A DNA stretch of 64,000 nt from Apostichopus parvimensis (lineage: Eukaryota; Echinodermata; Holothuroidea; Aspidochirotida; Stichopodidae). This document shows positions 10,404 to 21,307 of this stretch, piece after piece (the stretch's first letter is position 1; each line of letters opens with the position of its first letter). The position numbers and the translations under genes are program-made. The stretch lies in assembly GCA_000934455.1 (NCBI GenBank), contig KN888388.1, positions 55,278-119,277 on the forward strand. The letters are read 5' to 3'. Below the pieces are notes generated by a model. The model had not been told where the DNA came from. It saw only the letters and a list, made by a program, of their open reading frames with translations, and did not search any database.

Positions 10404-11380
10404 GGTAGGTTTGCTCGCAGTGTGGAATGGAGGGTTGTGTTTTTCGCGCCTGCCCCTCGTCGTATGTAGCTAAGGCGAAACGCGAGGAGCAGCCGGCAAT
10501 GGGATATGCTCTACTTCCAGTTACAAAGGGTTTTAGACAGGATCAAAAGGTGTCCCGGTGCCCCCTGTGTATCCCGTGTTAATACTGACCCCTTACCGAA
10601 CCCCGCAGATCACCCTACTGTCACTCGCTTCCTGTAACTCCTCCGACAGACGATCCCAGCAGTCTGTCGAACAGTGACTCGGTTCTTTGAAATCGTGTCC
10701 TGGTTTGATGAGGTCGGGAGCCCTTTCTGAAGAGGTCGGCTTCATGTGATTCCGTTGAGGAATTATGTAACAGAACCCGCGTAAAATGGTTGGAGTCCTC
10801 TTTATAGTCAAATGTTTTACTTCATTTGGTCTGGTAAAACGGAACCTTTAAAAAGGGTTGTTTTATATCAGACTTTCGTCACTGGGGATTCGGGTGTGCT
10901 CTATATACCCAGCAAGCAGCAAACTATCTACTAAGGCAACTGTTCGTAGCAGTAAAAAATGAAGGTTTGCCATATTCGTTTATTTGCAGATTTTGGGGTG
11001 GCTTACATGTGTGTCGTTGGGTTCCAAATATGTTACGGAACTCGGAACCACAACGTAGTACGCCATCTGATGTTATTGTTAGCATTATTGAAACATTGCG
11101 TTACCAATAGCCTTCTGTGGATTTGTCTCGGCCTTCTATTATTCAGAAGATCATATTAGAACAAGCTGTTTGACCGAGCTGTCCGCACAGAATCGTCATC
11201 CGACCGATGTATGGCGATCTGTACATTCTAGGTTACATAATACAAGGCTTTTTCGGACATGATTTCTGGTGACCGATCATGGTCAGTAGGGCAGAGTTTT
11301 GTATTTTACTGGATTGATCCGTTGCTGATGGTTTAGTTACTGTGTGTAGGGTTTGGTGACGTTTTGGATTCCGCTTAGCA
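10404..11380 (+). mobile_element. LINE fragment, ORF2 C-terminal region and 3' end, decayed
   Basis: Forward translation in pieces gives the same region as the better LINE copies (KTEPLKR, VWRSVHSRLHNTRL), broken by many stops, and it ends with TTTGGTGACGTTTTGGATTC. It is a diverged subfamily. It abuts the remnant of an IgSF signal/V exon at 11381, whose domain it truncates. A shorter version sits at 46330-46842. Confidence 0.7.
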
Positions 11381-11520
11381 CCGGCAAACAACATAGCAAT
11401 ATGTTGACTTGCTTGTATGCGGTCAGTCAAATCGATAAAAGCTACAACCGACGATGTCTGGTTAAAGAAAATAAAATACATAAAAATGATTGCATTTTGA
11501 AATAAATGGCAAACCGAGAG
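11381..11520 (-). pseudogene. IgSF signal/V exon remnant cut by a LINE
   Basis: This matches 52545-52680 of the intact gene on the minus strand: the text around CAACATAGCAATATGTTGAC and AAAGCTACAACCGACGATGT corresponds to its N-terminal cysteine-rich segment and signal peptide. The rest of the V and C2 domains is missing because the LINE at 10404-11380 takes its place. It is non-functional. Confidence 0.72.
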
Positions 11521-12068
11521 TTGAAATGTTAAATAACAAACGTGAATTCGTTTGTTGTTCTACCTGGAATGTGTTGAGAAGAACCCTTCAAAGAAAAATC
11601 TCTGTTTGTCCGATACAATTGTCAATCACTTAATTGATCATATAAAGAAGATAAAAACATCGTGTTTTTGTTTCGTTGTTTAACATTGTTTGACCTTGTA
11701 GAAATTAGAAAAGAGAATTACACTTCCGGGTTTTACTTTCACAATTCACACAAATGGCATTTATAAAGATTCTTTAAGAAAGTATAGTGGATTAACTTGT
11801 GTTTAAATGCTTTTAGAAGTTATGACAAATGAATCCTTCTAATCGATACACTACACTTTTGAAAACTCTTTGGATTTTTGTTGGACCTTATAGTGTTCAA
11901 TAAGAATATTAATGTGGTGATTGTATTCATTGATCGATTAGCATTAACTTACTTTCGTTAAAAATTTACTAGTTATAGGAAAAATGGCTAGCAATAATTT
12001 TACTTTATAGTTTTCTTACTTTAATATGGTAAAATTTGCCTACTTACTTAAAACGAATGAAAAAGCAG

Positions 12069-12077
12069 TATATAAAA
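12069..12077 (+). promoter_or_regulatory. TATA box of a plus-strand promoter
   Basis: TATATAAAA lies 39 bases before the ATG of the short exon at 12116. The following 40 bases (CGTCCGCATACCGTCCGAAA onward) are strongly conserved in units B and C. Unit B keeps ATATAAAA at 47409-47416, while unit C has the change CATATGAAA. The likely transcription start is about 30 bases downstream. Confidence 0.5.
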
Positions 12078-12115
12078 CGTCCGCATACCGTCCGAAATAA
12101 GTGTTTCGAGTGAAA

Positions 12116-12224
12116 ATGAGATACAAAATCTTATTTCTTTTAAATAGTACTCGCACTTTTTCAAACAACTTAATTATGATTTACACCATATCACTTTTCC
12201 TGACTTTCGCTTCGATTGGAAAAG
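12116..12224 (+). CDS. Candidate signal-peptide first exon, plus strand
   Basis: An ATG follows the TATA box and opens 36 codons plus one base, ending at a donor (AAAG then GTAGCT). The second half reads IMIYTISLFLTFASIGK, a hydrophobic signal-like stretch. The phase-1 donor is the usual one between a signal peptide and an extracellular domain. The unit B copy at 47455-47563 has the same length and frame. No following exon was recognised, so the gene is incomplete or dead. It points away from the IgSF genes, so a divergent promoter is possible. Confidence 0.4.
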
Positions 12225-13145
12225 GTAGCTTGTGTGAGCTAGATGAAGGTTTTATTTGATTCTCGTTTTAAGCGGAACTAAACTAAATGAGGTTATTTCT
12301 GTTTGAGAACATCAAAAATCATGGATCTCTCTGTCTAAATCACGTCAAAATAATATTAGAACAAAATATGACTTGTTAGGATAAATACAAATTAAACCCT
12401 GTCTGGTTTTTTTTCCTGATGATCCTATGTTAGCTAGATTAACGAAATAGTAGACTAAAACTTTGATGATCTTCCAGGCAAGATTAGAGCGTGATGCATA
12501 GTTACATAATGATTGCTAAAGAAACTGTTAGATGTGCTGCAGTGATAGTGCTTGAGATGACAGTGCCATGGATTCAGTTGTAACTATTTTGGATTATAAA
12601 CGTCCAACACAAATACTGACATTAAACAAAACATAATATACAGCTTCCTTTATTCAATAGTTGTGACAAAAGCACCAAACAGTTTAGTTTATGATGTTTC
12701 CATATCATTTGTTACCTATATTTAATTATTTTGGGTGTAGTAGATCCCTTTAAAGCTGTGGTGAATCTTACTTGCATCTTCCCTCGTCCATCTCACAACA
12801 AACCCATGAGATCATCACGTCTCCCCCCTCTCAGGAACTGTTAGGTCACAACCACGTTTTTCATTTCACGTCATGAGAATTACCATCAAGCTTTAAGTAT
12901 TCTAAAAGTTTGTCAATAGTATCTTCTATACAGGCTCATATTTGAAATCCAACTATGAATCCTAGGATGCCGTCTTTCATTACAATTTTGGGGTACGCAA
13001 TGACACCATACTGAAAAAAATAATTCTCCAGATTAGGCAATTTGTAACATGGGAATACCAATAATTTGCTGAGGTTTTGTTCCCCTAAACTTTCACAGTA
13101 TTTAATACCTATACGTTGTACGTGTTTCTGTAAGTGATGACTAAC

Positions 13146-13690
13146 CTTGATCGGTTCTAGAGATGTTAAATTCACATCTGTCAGCGTAATGTGATGTAGA
13201 AAGGGACTCCAACGGTTCATGAGTAGCGATGCATCCAATGGTTGAGTTCTGATCACAAGAAGTAACGTACACTGAAAGCTCTTCGTTTGTCAGTATGGGA
13301 TGGTTCGGTAGTGCCGTTTGGCCGTGACGTTTTGTATCCCGCATGGCGGGTCACGTAAAAAGCACTGAAAGCTCTTTAGTTCCGTTATTATCTGTGTAAT
13401 GTTTCTGATAATCACAGCCCTCGGGTTTGATTACTTCCAGCTTTATCGGTGGATACCCGTCTGTTATTGAACAAGATAGGACGACGTAGTATGATACAGA
13501 TGGAGATGAGGAGGGGCCTTCACAAACAAGAGGTGTAGGAGGCTGGTAGACTGTAAAGAATTGATATATGTGATGAGTGTAAAGAGTATACGGGAGTTAT
13601 CATCAGTCAATGATAGACGATAAAGTACAAACATCTTCTCGTTGAAGGTTGAAGATGGAGTAAGTGAAATCAGCCTTTGTAACTCAAAGA
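13146..13690 (-). pseudogene. IgSF C2/V exon interrupted by a LINE insertion
   Basis: From its donor (GACCAAG then GTTAGTC) the exon reads back through the C2-like domain (GCIATHEPLE, VTSCDQNSTI, YQKHYTD) to a V-domain stump near LSLTDDNS. A 79-base LINE tail sits inside the C2 domain at 13284-13362. Extra indels put the V stump out of frame. The closest copies, at 48854 and 55485, lack the insertion. The membrane exon at 10092 lies about 3 kb downstream, in the same relation as 48854 to 46086. The conserved downstream stretch at 12936-13120 may be an intron or a 3' region. Confidence 0.85.
13284..13362 (+). mobile_element. Very short LINE 3' end inserted in a coding exon
   Basis: Only the last 79 bases of the LINE were integrated, ending in GGCGGGTCACGTAAAAAG. 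The 14-base target duplication CACTGAAAGCTCTT flanks it at 13270-13283 and 13363-13376. The paralogous exon at 48854 carries the uninterrupted site. It is oriented opposite to the receptor gene. Confidence 0.92.
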
Positions 13691-15095
13691 AAGTAGCACG
13701 AGTAATCCTCATTAACTTAAGTAAATGTTTATTGACAGCGAAAATTTCCTTCTTTACCTTTATTATACAAGAAATGACATTGCCAATTAAAAATTGCCGA
13801 CCAAATGTGGGGCTAGAAATGAAATATAACAATATTACGTTAAATCATTATATTTAAGTGGTGCACTCGTGTCATAAAATACACGGACTGAATGTAAAGA
13901 CTGTAAAGAAAACTGGCGACGCTCTCACATGCAATAGGATACTTAACATGACTCCGTGAGCATTCTACCTTAATCAGCTATGTATAATTGACGAATGCTT
14001 CCTCAATGTGACGTTACATTGTAGACATACACCTACGCCTCGTCAAATGCATGACTAAGTTGAATATATATTTCATGCAATGCATTAAGCAAAAGAATTA
14101 ATAGAATACTCCCGGAATAACCCTTTCGAACCACTAATAATATACTATAATAGAATATCCTGTTTACATATAAACTCAATTATATTATATTTATCGAGTT
14201 TTTGAGATGCCACAAAAACGAGATTAGAACACACAGAAGCTATCTTTAATAATTTCGCACAGACTGAGAGAGTAATACTGTACTTAATGTATTAATAATC
14301 CTGTTACGAGTTCACTGTTGATGCATATACAGTTAGCAAACGTATCTGATACTTGAGTCAGTAAAAACATTGAAATACGAACATGTTGTTAAGGCAAGAC
14401 AAGATTGACCTTAGAATACGTTACAATGTACAAACTCATAGTTACATCCGAACTACTTGTACTTGTTTGTAGACATGGTCATTGATGGCTATCGCCATCG
14501 GTAAAAGTATATTAAAAAGTAAAAAATGGCAAATCAGAACTTGTTGAGAACTGCATGGACTGCTTTTTATAAGTTGTTGTTTTTCTATATACGTTTAAAG
14601 TGATGTCTGTCAAGACGACGAGGTTGTGTGCCGTAAATTTAAAAACTACCAGCCCTACCGACGGAGAAATTATTCAAAATATGATACTAACATTATCAGT
14701 ATCCCACGAAATATAATTTTAAGTGATGGGTAAAAAATATATTCGATTTCGATCCACAAATATTCCACACATATTTCATTTCTTTGTTTTTCTCCATAAT
14801 TTAAGAAAGAACTGGAAATATCAATGAAATTTGGTATGATAAAACATAAATAAATATCATCTCACAAAGTTGCTCTACAGAGTACTAAGCGTTTTATGAT
14901 TGCTAACTGCATTCTTTTGGTCCGTTCGGTTACAACAGTTTACTTGGCCAACATTTCCGGTATTTTACCCAGCCCACTCCTCCCTGTTCATACAAAGTAT
15001 GTGTTTTGCCAGTTAAATCAGACGAGATATGAAAATGGTAAGACACCGGTGACCTAGAACGCTGGAAGCAGATATCAGATAACGGAATGGCTTAC

Positions 15096-15840
15096 CTGGA
15101 TATGTCTTTGGAACTTCCCAAGCACAACTATTAGAGAAACCTGTGATGCACATGAAGCCCAAGTGTCCCTGGGTAGCAAAACAGCCCACTGTTGAATTAC
15201 CACTACACGAGGTAATGTAAATCTTTAACACATTATCTTTACCTTCACGTGAATAATACTTCTTAAAACTACAGTCTTTTGGTTCAATAACGTGCAAGTA
15301 TACAACTGGAAATTCGTCTGGAATGGAACATGTCAGTTCAAAATGTATAGTCATTATTCGGATGTAAAGTAAGATTTTTCCTTTCATAGAGGAGAGGTGA
15401 AGGAGGATGATAAATGGTGAACAGACGGTAAGTATGTCGAACGAGATGTATGTTATAGTAATCATCGAACAATGACACATGGTAGGTTCCAGCATCTTCT
15501 GGTTGGAGGTTTAGGATTGAAAATCCAAAGTCATGAAAGTACGATGGATAATCTCCGTGTGAGTATTCTACTTGAAACAAATAACGATTGACTGTATGAT
15601 TAACATGTAAAACAAACAGCTCAGTGTAAGCAAAAGTACGGGTAGATGTATCTCCGGTGTGGGCCATCTCAGTGAAGTTCAACTCTAATCAAGCATAATT
15701 ATATATTTATATGAAAAGGAAATATCTCGAAAGGCAAAGTTATCCTACAAGAGAACAACAGTCTGTCGATTTGGTAGTTGATCTTGACCATTAAAATCAC
15801 AATCGGGACACTCGGAAAAAGACATTAACTGCAACATGAG
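15096..15840 (-). pseudogene. IgSF V-C2 ectodomain exon with frameshift and stops
   Basis: The V half (residues such as VNRYLFQVEY, LQPEDAGTYHVSL, YRLFTIY) and the C2 half (ELTCSIPDEF, YITSCSGNSTVGCFATQG) are both recognisable but in different frames, the shift lying near 15340-15365. The upstream N-terminal part has a stop and has lost cysteines present in the intact copies. The exon ends at a donor (CCAG then GTAAGCC, phase 1). The copies at 50468-50617 and 57983-58019 are further truncated. A sequencing indel could explain the frameshift but not the upstream stop. Confidence 0.82.
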
Positions 15841-16159
15841 GAAGAAGAAATCAGAAAAATGTAAAATCTCCATTTTTAAAGAGTTCTTATCTTTAAAATC
15901 TTTACGCTGTACGTTATAACCACCGTTGATTAGCTCTGCAGTTTAGTCTCCTTTCGATAGAGACCAATAGTAGACAGTGGGTATTCTTGAAGAGGTTAAG
16001 GTTCGTGCGCAAGCTTGGAAGCATTCACAACATGTAGTATTACTATAGCCACGCGTCTAAGATCGCTGATACTAAAATAGTAAATAAAATATCAAACAGT
16101 TTTTTTCAATGAATTTATATAAATTCCCTTTCTTGTTGATAGTATACGAGCTGTGTCGA

Positions 16160-16426
16160 CTATAAATTTGGAAGAACAACGTATTCGTCTGAGCCTCTTT
16201 CGTTAACATGAAGGTTGCCTGATGTGAAGTGGTTGGTAATTGTAGTAACTATGACAGATTCCAACAAGGATGGCATCTTACTTACAAACATTTGCCACAA
16301 TTTCTTGAACATCCGGGTTCTTATCATACATGACAGCAGATTATTTCCATTATATTTGACTGTTACACTGACGTGTAATTGCACAATCATTACGATATGA
16401 TCAATTTCCATCAGCTCAATATACAC
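16160..16426 (-). pseudogene. Possible 3' exon region of an IgSF copy
   Basis: An 88-residue open frame on the minus strand starts with a short hydrophobic run (HIVMIVQLHVSVTV) and ends in a charged tail, NERGSDEYVVLPNL, with a YxxL-type tyrosine motif just before the stop. It lies about 2.8 kb downstream of the truncated receptor exon at 19232. A decayed copy at 25976-26170 sits downstream of the V exon at 29355. That placement suits a receptor tail, but splice sites are not clear and the domain is unproven. Confidence 0.25.
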
Positions 16427-16746
16427 TTCTATGAAAATGAAGGTGTTTTACTCTGTTAAAGTTTGTAGTGCCTACTACAAATGGTGAGAATAGGAGTAAG
16501 GGGTGGGTGATACAATGCGAAAACAGAACGGAGAGCATAGTTAGCAGTAAAAGCACGTGTTTGGGAATAGGAGCGAACAAAATAATTTAACTAATCTTAA
16601 TTGTTTTCTGCACTCCCCACTTATTGAACAAGAATAATGGGTTTTAATTTGCCTATCGAATTTAGCTTTACAGTAAACAGATGTGGTTAATACTTATAAC
16701 ATTAATATTTCTAGACTGAATTACTGACAAGGAACATAATTTAAAG

Positions 16747-18039
16747 GGTTCCCGGACAACTCCCCCCGGGACGAATTCCCCCGGACAATCCCCTTCCTCG
16801 GAAATCTCGACGATTGATTGATAGCCGATTTAGGCGGGGTTTAGGCTATTAGTCCAGTAAAAATGAGGGTGAACCCAGAACTAACTGCAACAGAAGATTC
16901 CATTTTTCATATTGTTGTTGTGTCCCCACTGAAGCATTTAAAGAAATTGTTCGAAGCCCCGCCCACTCATGAATATTAATGCGATTGGCAACACAAACAA
17001 AAGGGACCATCTACGCACTATGGGTAACCTACCCACCAAGTATGAGATCGATCTTGCATCGTTCAGTTATCGTGATTACAAGCCGGCGCCACAGACACAC
17101 AGACAGACACAAACATGCGTGACTGAAATTCCTTTGCCTCTGGTAAGGAATAAAAAAGAGTCAAAGAAAAGTCTACCCGGAAACAAATGCAGCTATTATG
17201 TTAAGGTTATCTAGGTAACATGCATGTGGAAGGAGTAAATAATTCTCACAGCATCAATGCAGCTAGTGCGCGCTAAGCGCGACAAATCTGTTTTTCACAA
17301 ATTTAATAAATGAACGCCGAAAATATTATCATTGTGTCAGTGTAGCTATAGTATACACAGTGCACGCGAAACAAAAATGTGTTTTGGTACTTTATCTCCT
17401 AAAATACAGTCGTTTTGCTATTTAAGCTTTTCAATTCAACGATGTTCGTATGTTTTACTACATTGCAAAATTATTACATTGGTAGCGTGACATGACGAAA
17501 TTGGTAATTCAGATCTCTTTGTAAGTAGACCAAAGTAAACCAACTCTCACCTTTATAAGGATTAATTTAGCGAAAGTCACTCTCTACAGGGCAGACATGG
17601 TTTACACACAGAAAACGGAAATAAATAAATATATTACTAATGCACGAGAATCTCGCACAAAGATACTCGTTGTTCGTATATTTAACTTCGCTGTTACTTT
17701 TTTCTCAGGTGAGTTGGGCCTTTGGTTGTGCTTATATATCATAATATAGTACGCACGCACAGTTTTTATTGGTAACTAGCGTTATAAAATCGTCCCAATT
17801 GGGTGCTCCCGATTGACAATTATCTGTGGGCCAATATTGTCCAAGGGGGGGGGGGGGGTTCCTGGTGGAAATTGTCCGAGCGGGTAACTGTCTTGGGGTA
17901 AGTCCGGTGGGGTCCGGTGGGGATTCGACCGTGGTGGGAATTGTCCAGGGGTACTCATCCAGGGGGAGTTGTCTGGGGGTAATTGTCCGGGGGTACTTGT
18001 CCTTGGGGTAATTTTTCAGGGGGGCGTTGTCCGGTCACC
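16747..18039. mobile_element. Foldback-like element with C/G-rich subrepeat ends
   Basis: The 1293-base element is bounded by the 8-base direct repeat ATTTAAAG (16739-16746 and 18040-18047). The left end starts GGTTCCCGGACAACTCCCCC, and the reverse complement of the right end starts GGTGACCGGACAACGCCCCC. Inside the right end the unit TTGTCCxGGGGGTAA recurs about ten times over 200 bases (17840-18035), and the left end has two or three opposite-strand units. No transposase was recognised; a plus-strand open frame at 16969-17214 has no family match. Host flanks on both sides are paralogous to 59.6 kb. Confidence 0.72.
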
Positions 18040-18629
18040 ATTTAAAGAGTTTGACGTCGTATAACCTGAATACACTTCCCACTGAACAAGGATAGTGGGT
18101 TTTAATTGGACTATCACACGTTGCTTTACAGATATTGTACGTGGTTAAATTTAAAATGGTGAGTCCTGGGAGGTCATAATACTGATTAAAGTAAATATTT
18201 CTAGATAACTTACTAACTGACAATGTATTGCAGATTCTCGTAAAACATGAATGTGAACTGAAGATAGTAAACGTAGGGAAAATAATGTCGCTTGTTCCAT
18301 TTTTTAAATATGCCATGAACTTACCCTATATCTTCACAGATTCGATACACACAAAACCCACTGAAATAACAACAGTCCAATTTCCTTACAAGAACATGTT
18401 GCTTCAACTAAGTCACAACACCATTCTTTAAAGACTATAGGTAGTGCCCTCGTTATATCAATACTTGCTAACTTTTCATTGGCCCAGATGTCAAAAGCCT
18501 ATGTGAACCATGCAATGGTGCCGTCTTCCATGTAATATAACTAGCATATGATCTAATGTAGTTATATTCGCCACTGCATGCAGTGCAGCGTTTCTTAAAA
18601 TGACATTATGAAGACTATTTATCGATTTG

Positions 18630-19231
18630 GCTATTTGGCGATTGGGTGATGGACTGTGCCCAGGGACCGGCTGTGACGGCTTAGAGAGTACCGCTCATGT
18701 TTTTTGGCATTGTTGCTTTGTTTTAAACTTATGGGAGTGGTTCCATACCTGGACCGACCGTGTAACGGGAGACCGTTCATGGTCGGTAGAACAGGGCTTT
18801 ATTTTATATGGGGTAGACCCTCCAGTTTGTTCGGTTGCTGTGTTGCACCGTATTATTTTTGTTTGCTCTATTGTGAAGAAACATGTTTGGCGGAATAGAT
18901 GTAAATGTGGTTTTCAGGGGGAAATTTGCCAGTTGGCAGGCAGTCCTGGAGGCGGTGAAGTCTGACAATCGCCTTCAAATTGAAGGCGATTTTCGCCGTT
19001 TATCTGGGGCTGCCTTCTTTGGACGCTGGTGTGCTGGGGAGGGGTTTTTCGTTTCGCTGCGTGCGGGTCGTCCTTTTGTAATTTTTTGAATGTTTGAGTT
19101 GGGGGTTTTGTCTCTGCAGGTCGGCGGGCGAAGGTTTTTGGCTCGCTTGACCTGAGTTTCGTTTGTCAGTATGGGATGGTTCGGTAGTGCCGTTTGGCCG
19201 TGACGTTTTGTATCCCGCATGGCGGGTCACG
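18630..19231 (+). mobile_element. LINE ORF2 C-terminus and 3' end
   Basis: The forward frame contains the LINE C-terminal zinc-binding pattern (GLCPGTGCDGLESTAHVFWH then C, i.e. CxxxxC...HxxxHC-like) and runs on to the 3' end GGCGGGTCACGT. Its right edge lies inside a receptor signal/V exon. Against the paralog at 59835-60880, about 1 kb of the V and C2 coding sequence is missing where the LINE sits, so insertion came with a deletion or later recombination. No target duplication is visible. Confidence 0.82.
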
Positions 19232-19406
19232 TATGATCTTTATTAAAAGGAATATCCGGGAACGAGAAGTCACAGCCTAGCATAGCGTAGCATTCCTTTG
19301 AATTTACTGTTTGTCCTTCTGTGCAGTAATAGTTACAACCGATTACGTTATATAATACCAGGAAGATGGCAAGATGCAAGAACTTTGAAACAATGAAACC
19401 ATCCAT
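19232..19406 (-). pseudogene. IgSF signal/N-terminal fragment cut by a LINE
   Basis: From the ATG at 19406 the minus strand reads a signal peptide (MDGFIVSKFLHLAIFLVLY) and the N-terminal cysteine segment (CTEGQTVNSKECYAMLGC, DFSFPDI), nearly the same as the intact gene starting at 61059. It breaks off at the LINE edge, losing the rest of V and all of C2. One codon-level gap relative to the intact gene lies near the end of the signal peptide. Confidence 0.85.
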
Positions 19407-20653
19407 GTTTTAATAACTATAACGACTTTTAAAGTTGTCCAACGTCGCAGACGTGCGTTTGTGCCTACATTTATTTTGAAAACTCTTATGAGTGATCTTT
19501 GTTACAATGCGCATGCGTTAGCTTGCTTTCAACTGTGCATGACTGGAAAATATATTTCCGACATGACAACATGCATGCACGAGTGTGTTTCGAATTTTAA
19601 ACTTTTAAATTTGAACAGTTATATTAGCTAAGAAGTAGGCTAATGAAATAATATAACATTGTTATTTAATGACAAACATATTTGTTGAAGGGTGAGTGTG
19701 TGTGTATGAATCGTTTGTTGTCCTTTTGTGTTATTAATTTAATGCTTTTACGTGGCTTTTGCACTGACAGAGCATAAGCATATAAACAATATTTTCATCA
19801 TTTAAAAATGATACATTCATGAAACGGAATGACTGTAACTGAAAGTGATGACGCTCTCACGTGAAACATTGAACAAAACTGAATTCGTGAGCATTCTACT
19901 TTAACCTGCTCTGTTGACCTGACGAGTGAATTCAAAATGTGATGCAACAGTGTAGATAACAACACATCATTAATTGACGGCTGAAATAACATCTTCCATA
20001 TGGTATTAACAAAAAATCTGGATTTACTATTCTGTTTTTCTTTTTTTGGCTTTATATTTCACATCCAGGTGAATTAATATATTCATGGTTCTCGATCATC
20101 CGTACAGAATTACTTTTAGTGTTACTTTATCACAGTTTAAATACAACAGGCTCGTGGTCTCATGTGGTAGGAAGATTAATAAAACGCACTTACAATTGGT
20201 GAGACCTTCATTTACCTTCCATAGCTTTTTTGCTAGAATCCTTCACCTTTACATATTGAATAATTTATGGAATATAATTAATCGCATTGTTCATTTGTGC
20301 CGTTATCTGGTAATTTATATTAACTATGAACACCTCGATAACGAGAGTCCAAGTCGGCTTAGAATTCAATTCGTTTTCAAAGAATATGGCAAAACTTTGT
20401 CAAAGAACTGAACATCAGTCTCCATTTTGATGGTCCTGTAACCCACTTTACCTAATAACCATCCGTATATAATGGTAGTTCTATAATGTGGAAATATATT
20501 CAAATTCACTTCAGAAAAAAAATGACACATGATGTCATCCTTGTTAGCGAAAAGTTAAAGTTATTTCTTATTAAACTTTTTGATTTATTTGGCGAACAGC
20601 TAATCACTTGGATATTTCTGTTCGTTTTCTTTTTCAATCAAAGTAACTTCTTA
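19407..20653. repeat. Upstream flank of the IgSF copy, paralogous to 61060-61890 and 63713-64000
   Basis: This non-coding flank is shared with the region upstream of the intact gene at 60231-61059, with matching text such as GTTACAATGCGCATGCGTTA and, near 20360, TTTTCAAAGAATATGGCAAA. In the other copy the sequence is split by the element at 61900-63712. I see no gene in it. Confidence 0.75.
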
Positions 20654-20663
20654 CATCTATGCA

Positions 20664-21173
20664 AGGGCGTCAATCCGATTTGAATATTTGTCTATACCAT
20701 TTCAACCGACGACGACTGGAACTGGCCTCGAAAGAAAGGCAGACTAAGCTTAAGATTGTCAGAGAGCTCAGGGTACCAACTCACGTCCTTTTGTGGTTTT
20801 GTAAATGTTTATGTGGGTTGTTGGGGTTGGTCTCTGCAGGTCGGTGGGCGTATTTTACTTTTTGGCTTGCTTGACTTGAGTTTTCTTTGTTAGAATGAGA
20901 TGGGTGAATAGTGCCGTTTGGCCGTGACGTTTTGGATCCCGCAGGGCGGGTCACGTAAAAAGCACTCACGAGATCTGGGTGGAATTCACCATTCATCAAC
21001 ATAGATTGAAATTCGATCATATGAATCCTGATATGTGTAAGCCCGAACCAAATAGAGCCACGACACTACTCTTTTTTCAAAATGTGTGAGGGAGGACATT
21101 TGATAGTGTGTCCCCCACCCATCGAAGTGTGGCGGGGACGTGTCCTCCCGTCCCCCCAGGATTGACGCCCATG
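20664..21173. mobile_element. DNA transposon remnant with 12-base inverted ends
   Basis: The inverted termini GGGCGTCAATCC (start) and GGATTGACGCCC (end) are enclosed by the 10-base direct repeat CATCTATGCA (20654-20663 and 21174-21183). No transposase frame is present. The right part is G/C-rich (GGGGACGTGTCCTCCC). A LINE tail is nested at 20786-20963. The exact target-duplication length, and so the superfamily, is uncertain because the edges allow 8 to 10 bases. Confidence 0.75.
20786..20963 (+). mobile_element. LINE 3' end nested in a DNA element
   Basis: A 178-base 5'-truncated copy ends in GGCGGGTCACGTAAAAAGC and is bounded by the 7-base duplication ACTCACG (20779-20785 and 20964-20970). 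It contains the usual 3' text (CTGCAGGTCGGTGGGCG, GTGCCGTTTGGCCGTGACG). It post-dates the element at 20664-21173. Confidence 0.82.
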
Positions 21174-21307
21174 CATCTATGCATGTAAAGTTTTTTTAAA
21201 TTCACAGTAACGTTTTGCCAGATGTATCAAAGATTTTGGTACTCTAACACTCGATGGTTAGTCATACATAACTGGGTTTGAGTAGATAAATGTTAGGTAC
21301 AGCTTAC

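Larger units (their letters stand above)
5830..15840. repeat. Paralogous unit A of the receptor array
   Basis: This unit is collinear with unit B (43500-50617), and its 11.4-15.1 kb part with unit C (52560-58020). Shared landmarks with B, in order: the 5930-6110 segment, the candidate exon at 6526, the SINE/LINE composite at 9301-9801, the membrane exon at 10092, the LINE piece at 10404-11380, the signal-like exon at 12116, the C2 exon at 13146 and the C2 exon at 15096. Unit B lacks the 6640-8780 stretch. Stretches between listed items (6920-7440, 9802-10091, 12225-13145, 13700-15095) hold no feature I can name beyond this homology. Confidence 0.85.

Noticed and set aside
12936-13120. Conserved minus-strand frame downstream of the C2 exon (also at 48314-48532)
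   Set aside because: It looked like a coding extension, but the unit C copy (55020-55230) has a frameshift, and the phase-1 donor before it makes intron or 3' conservation more likely. Not called as an exon.
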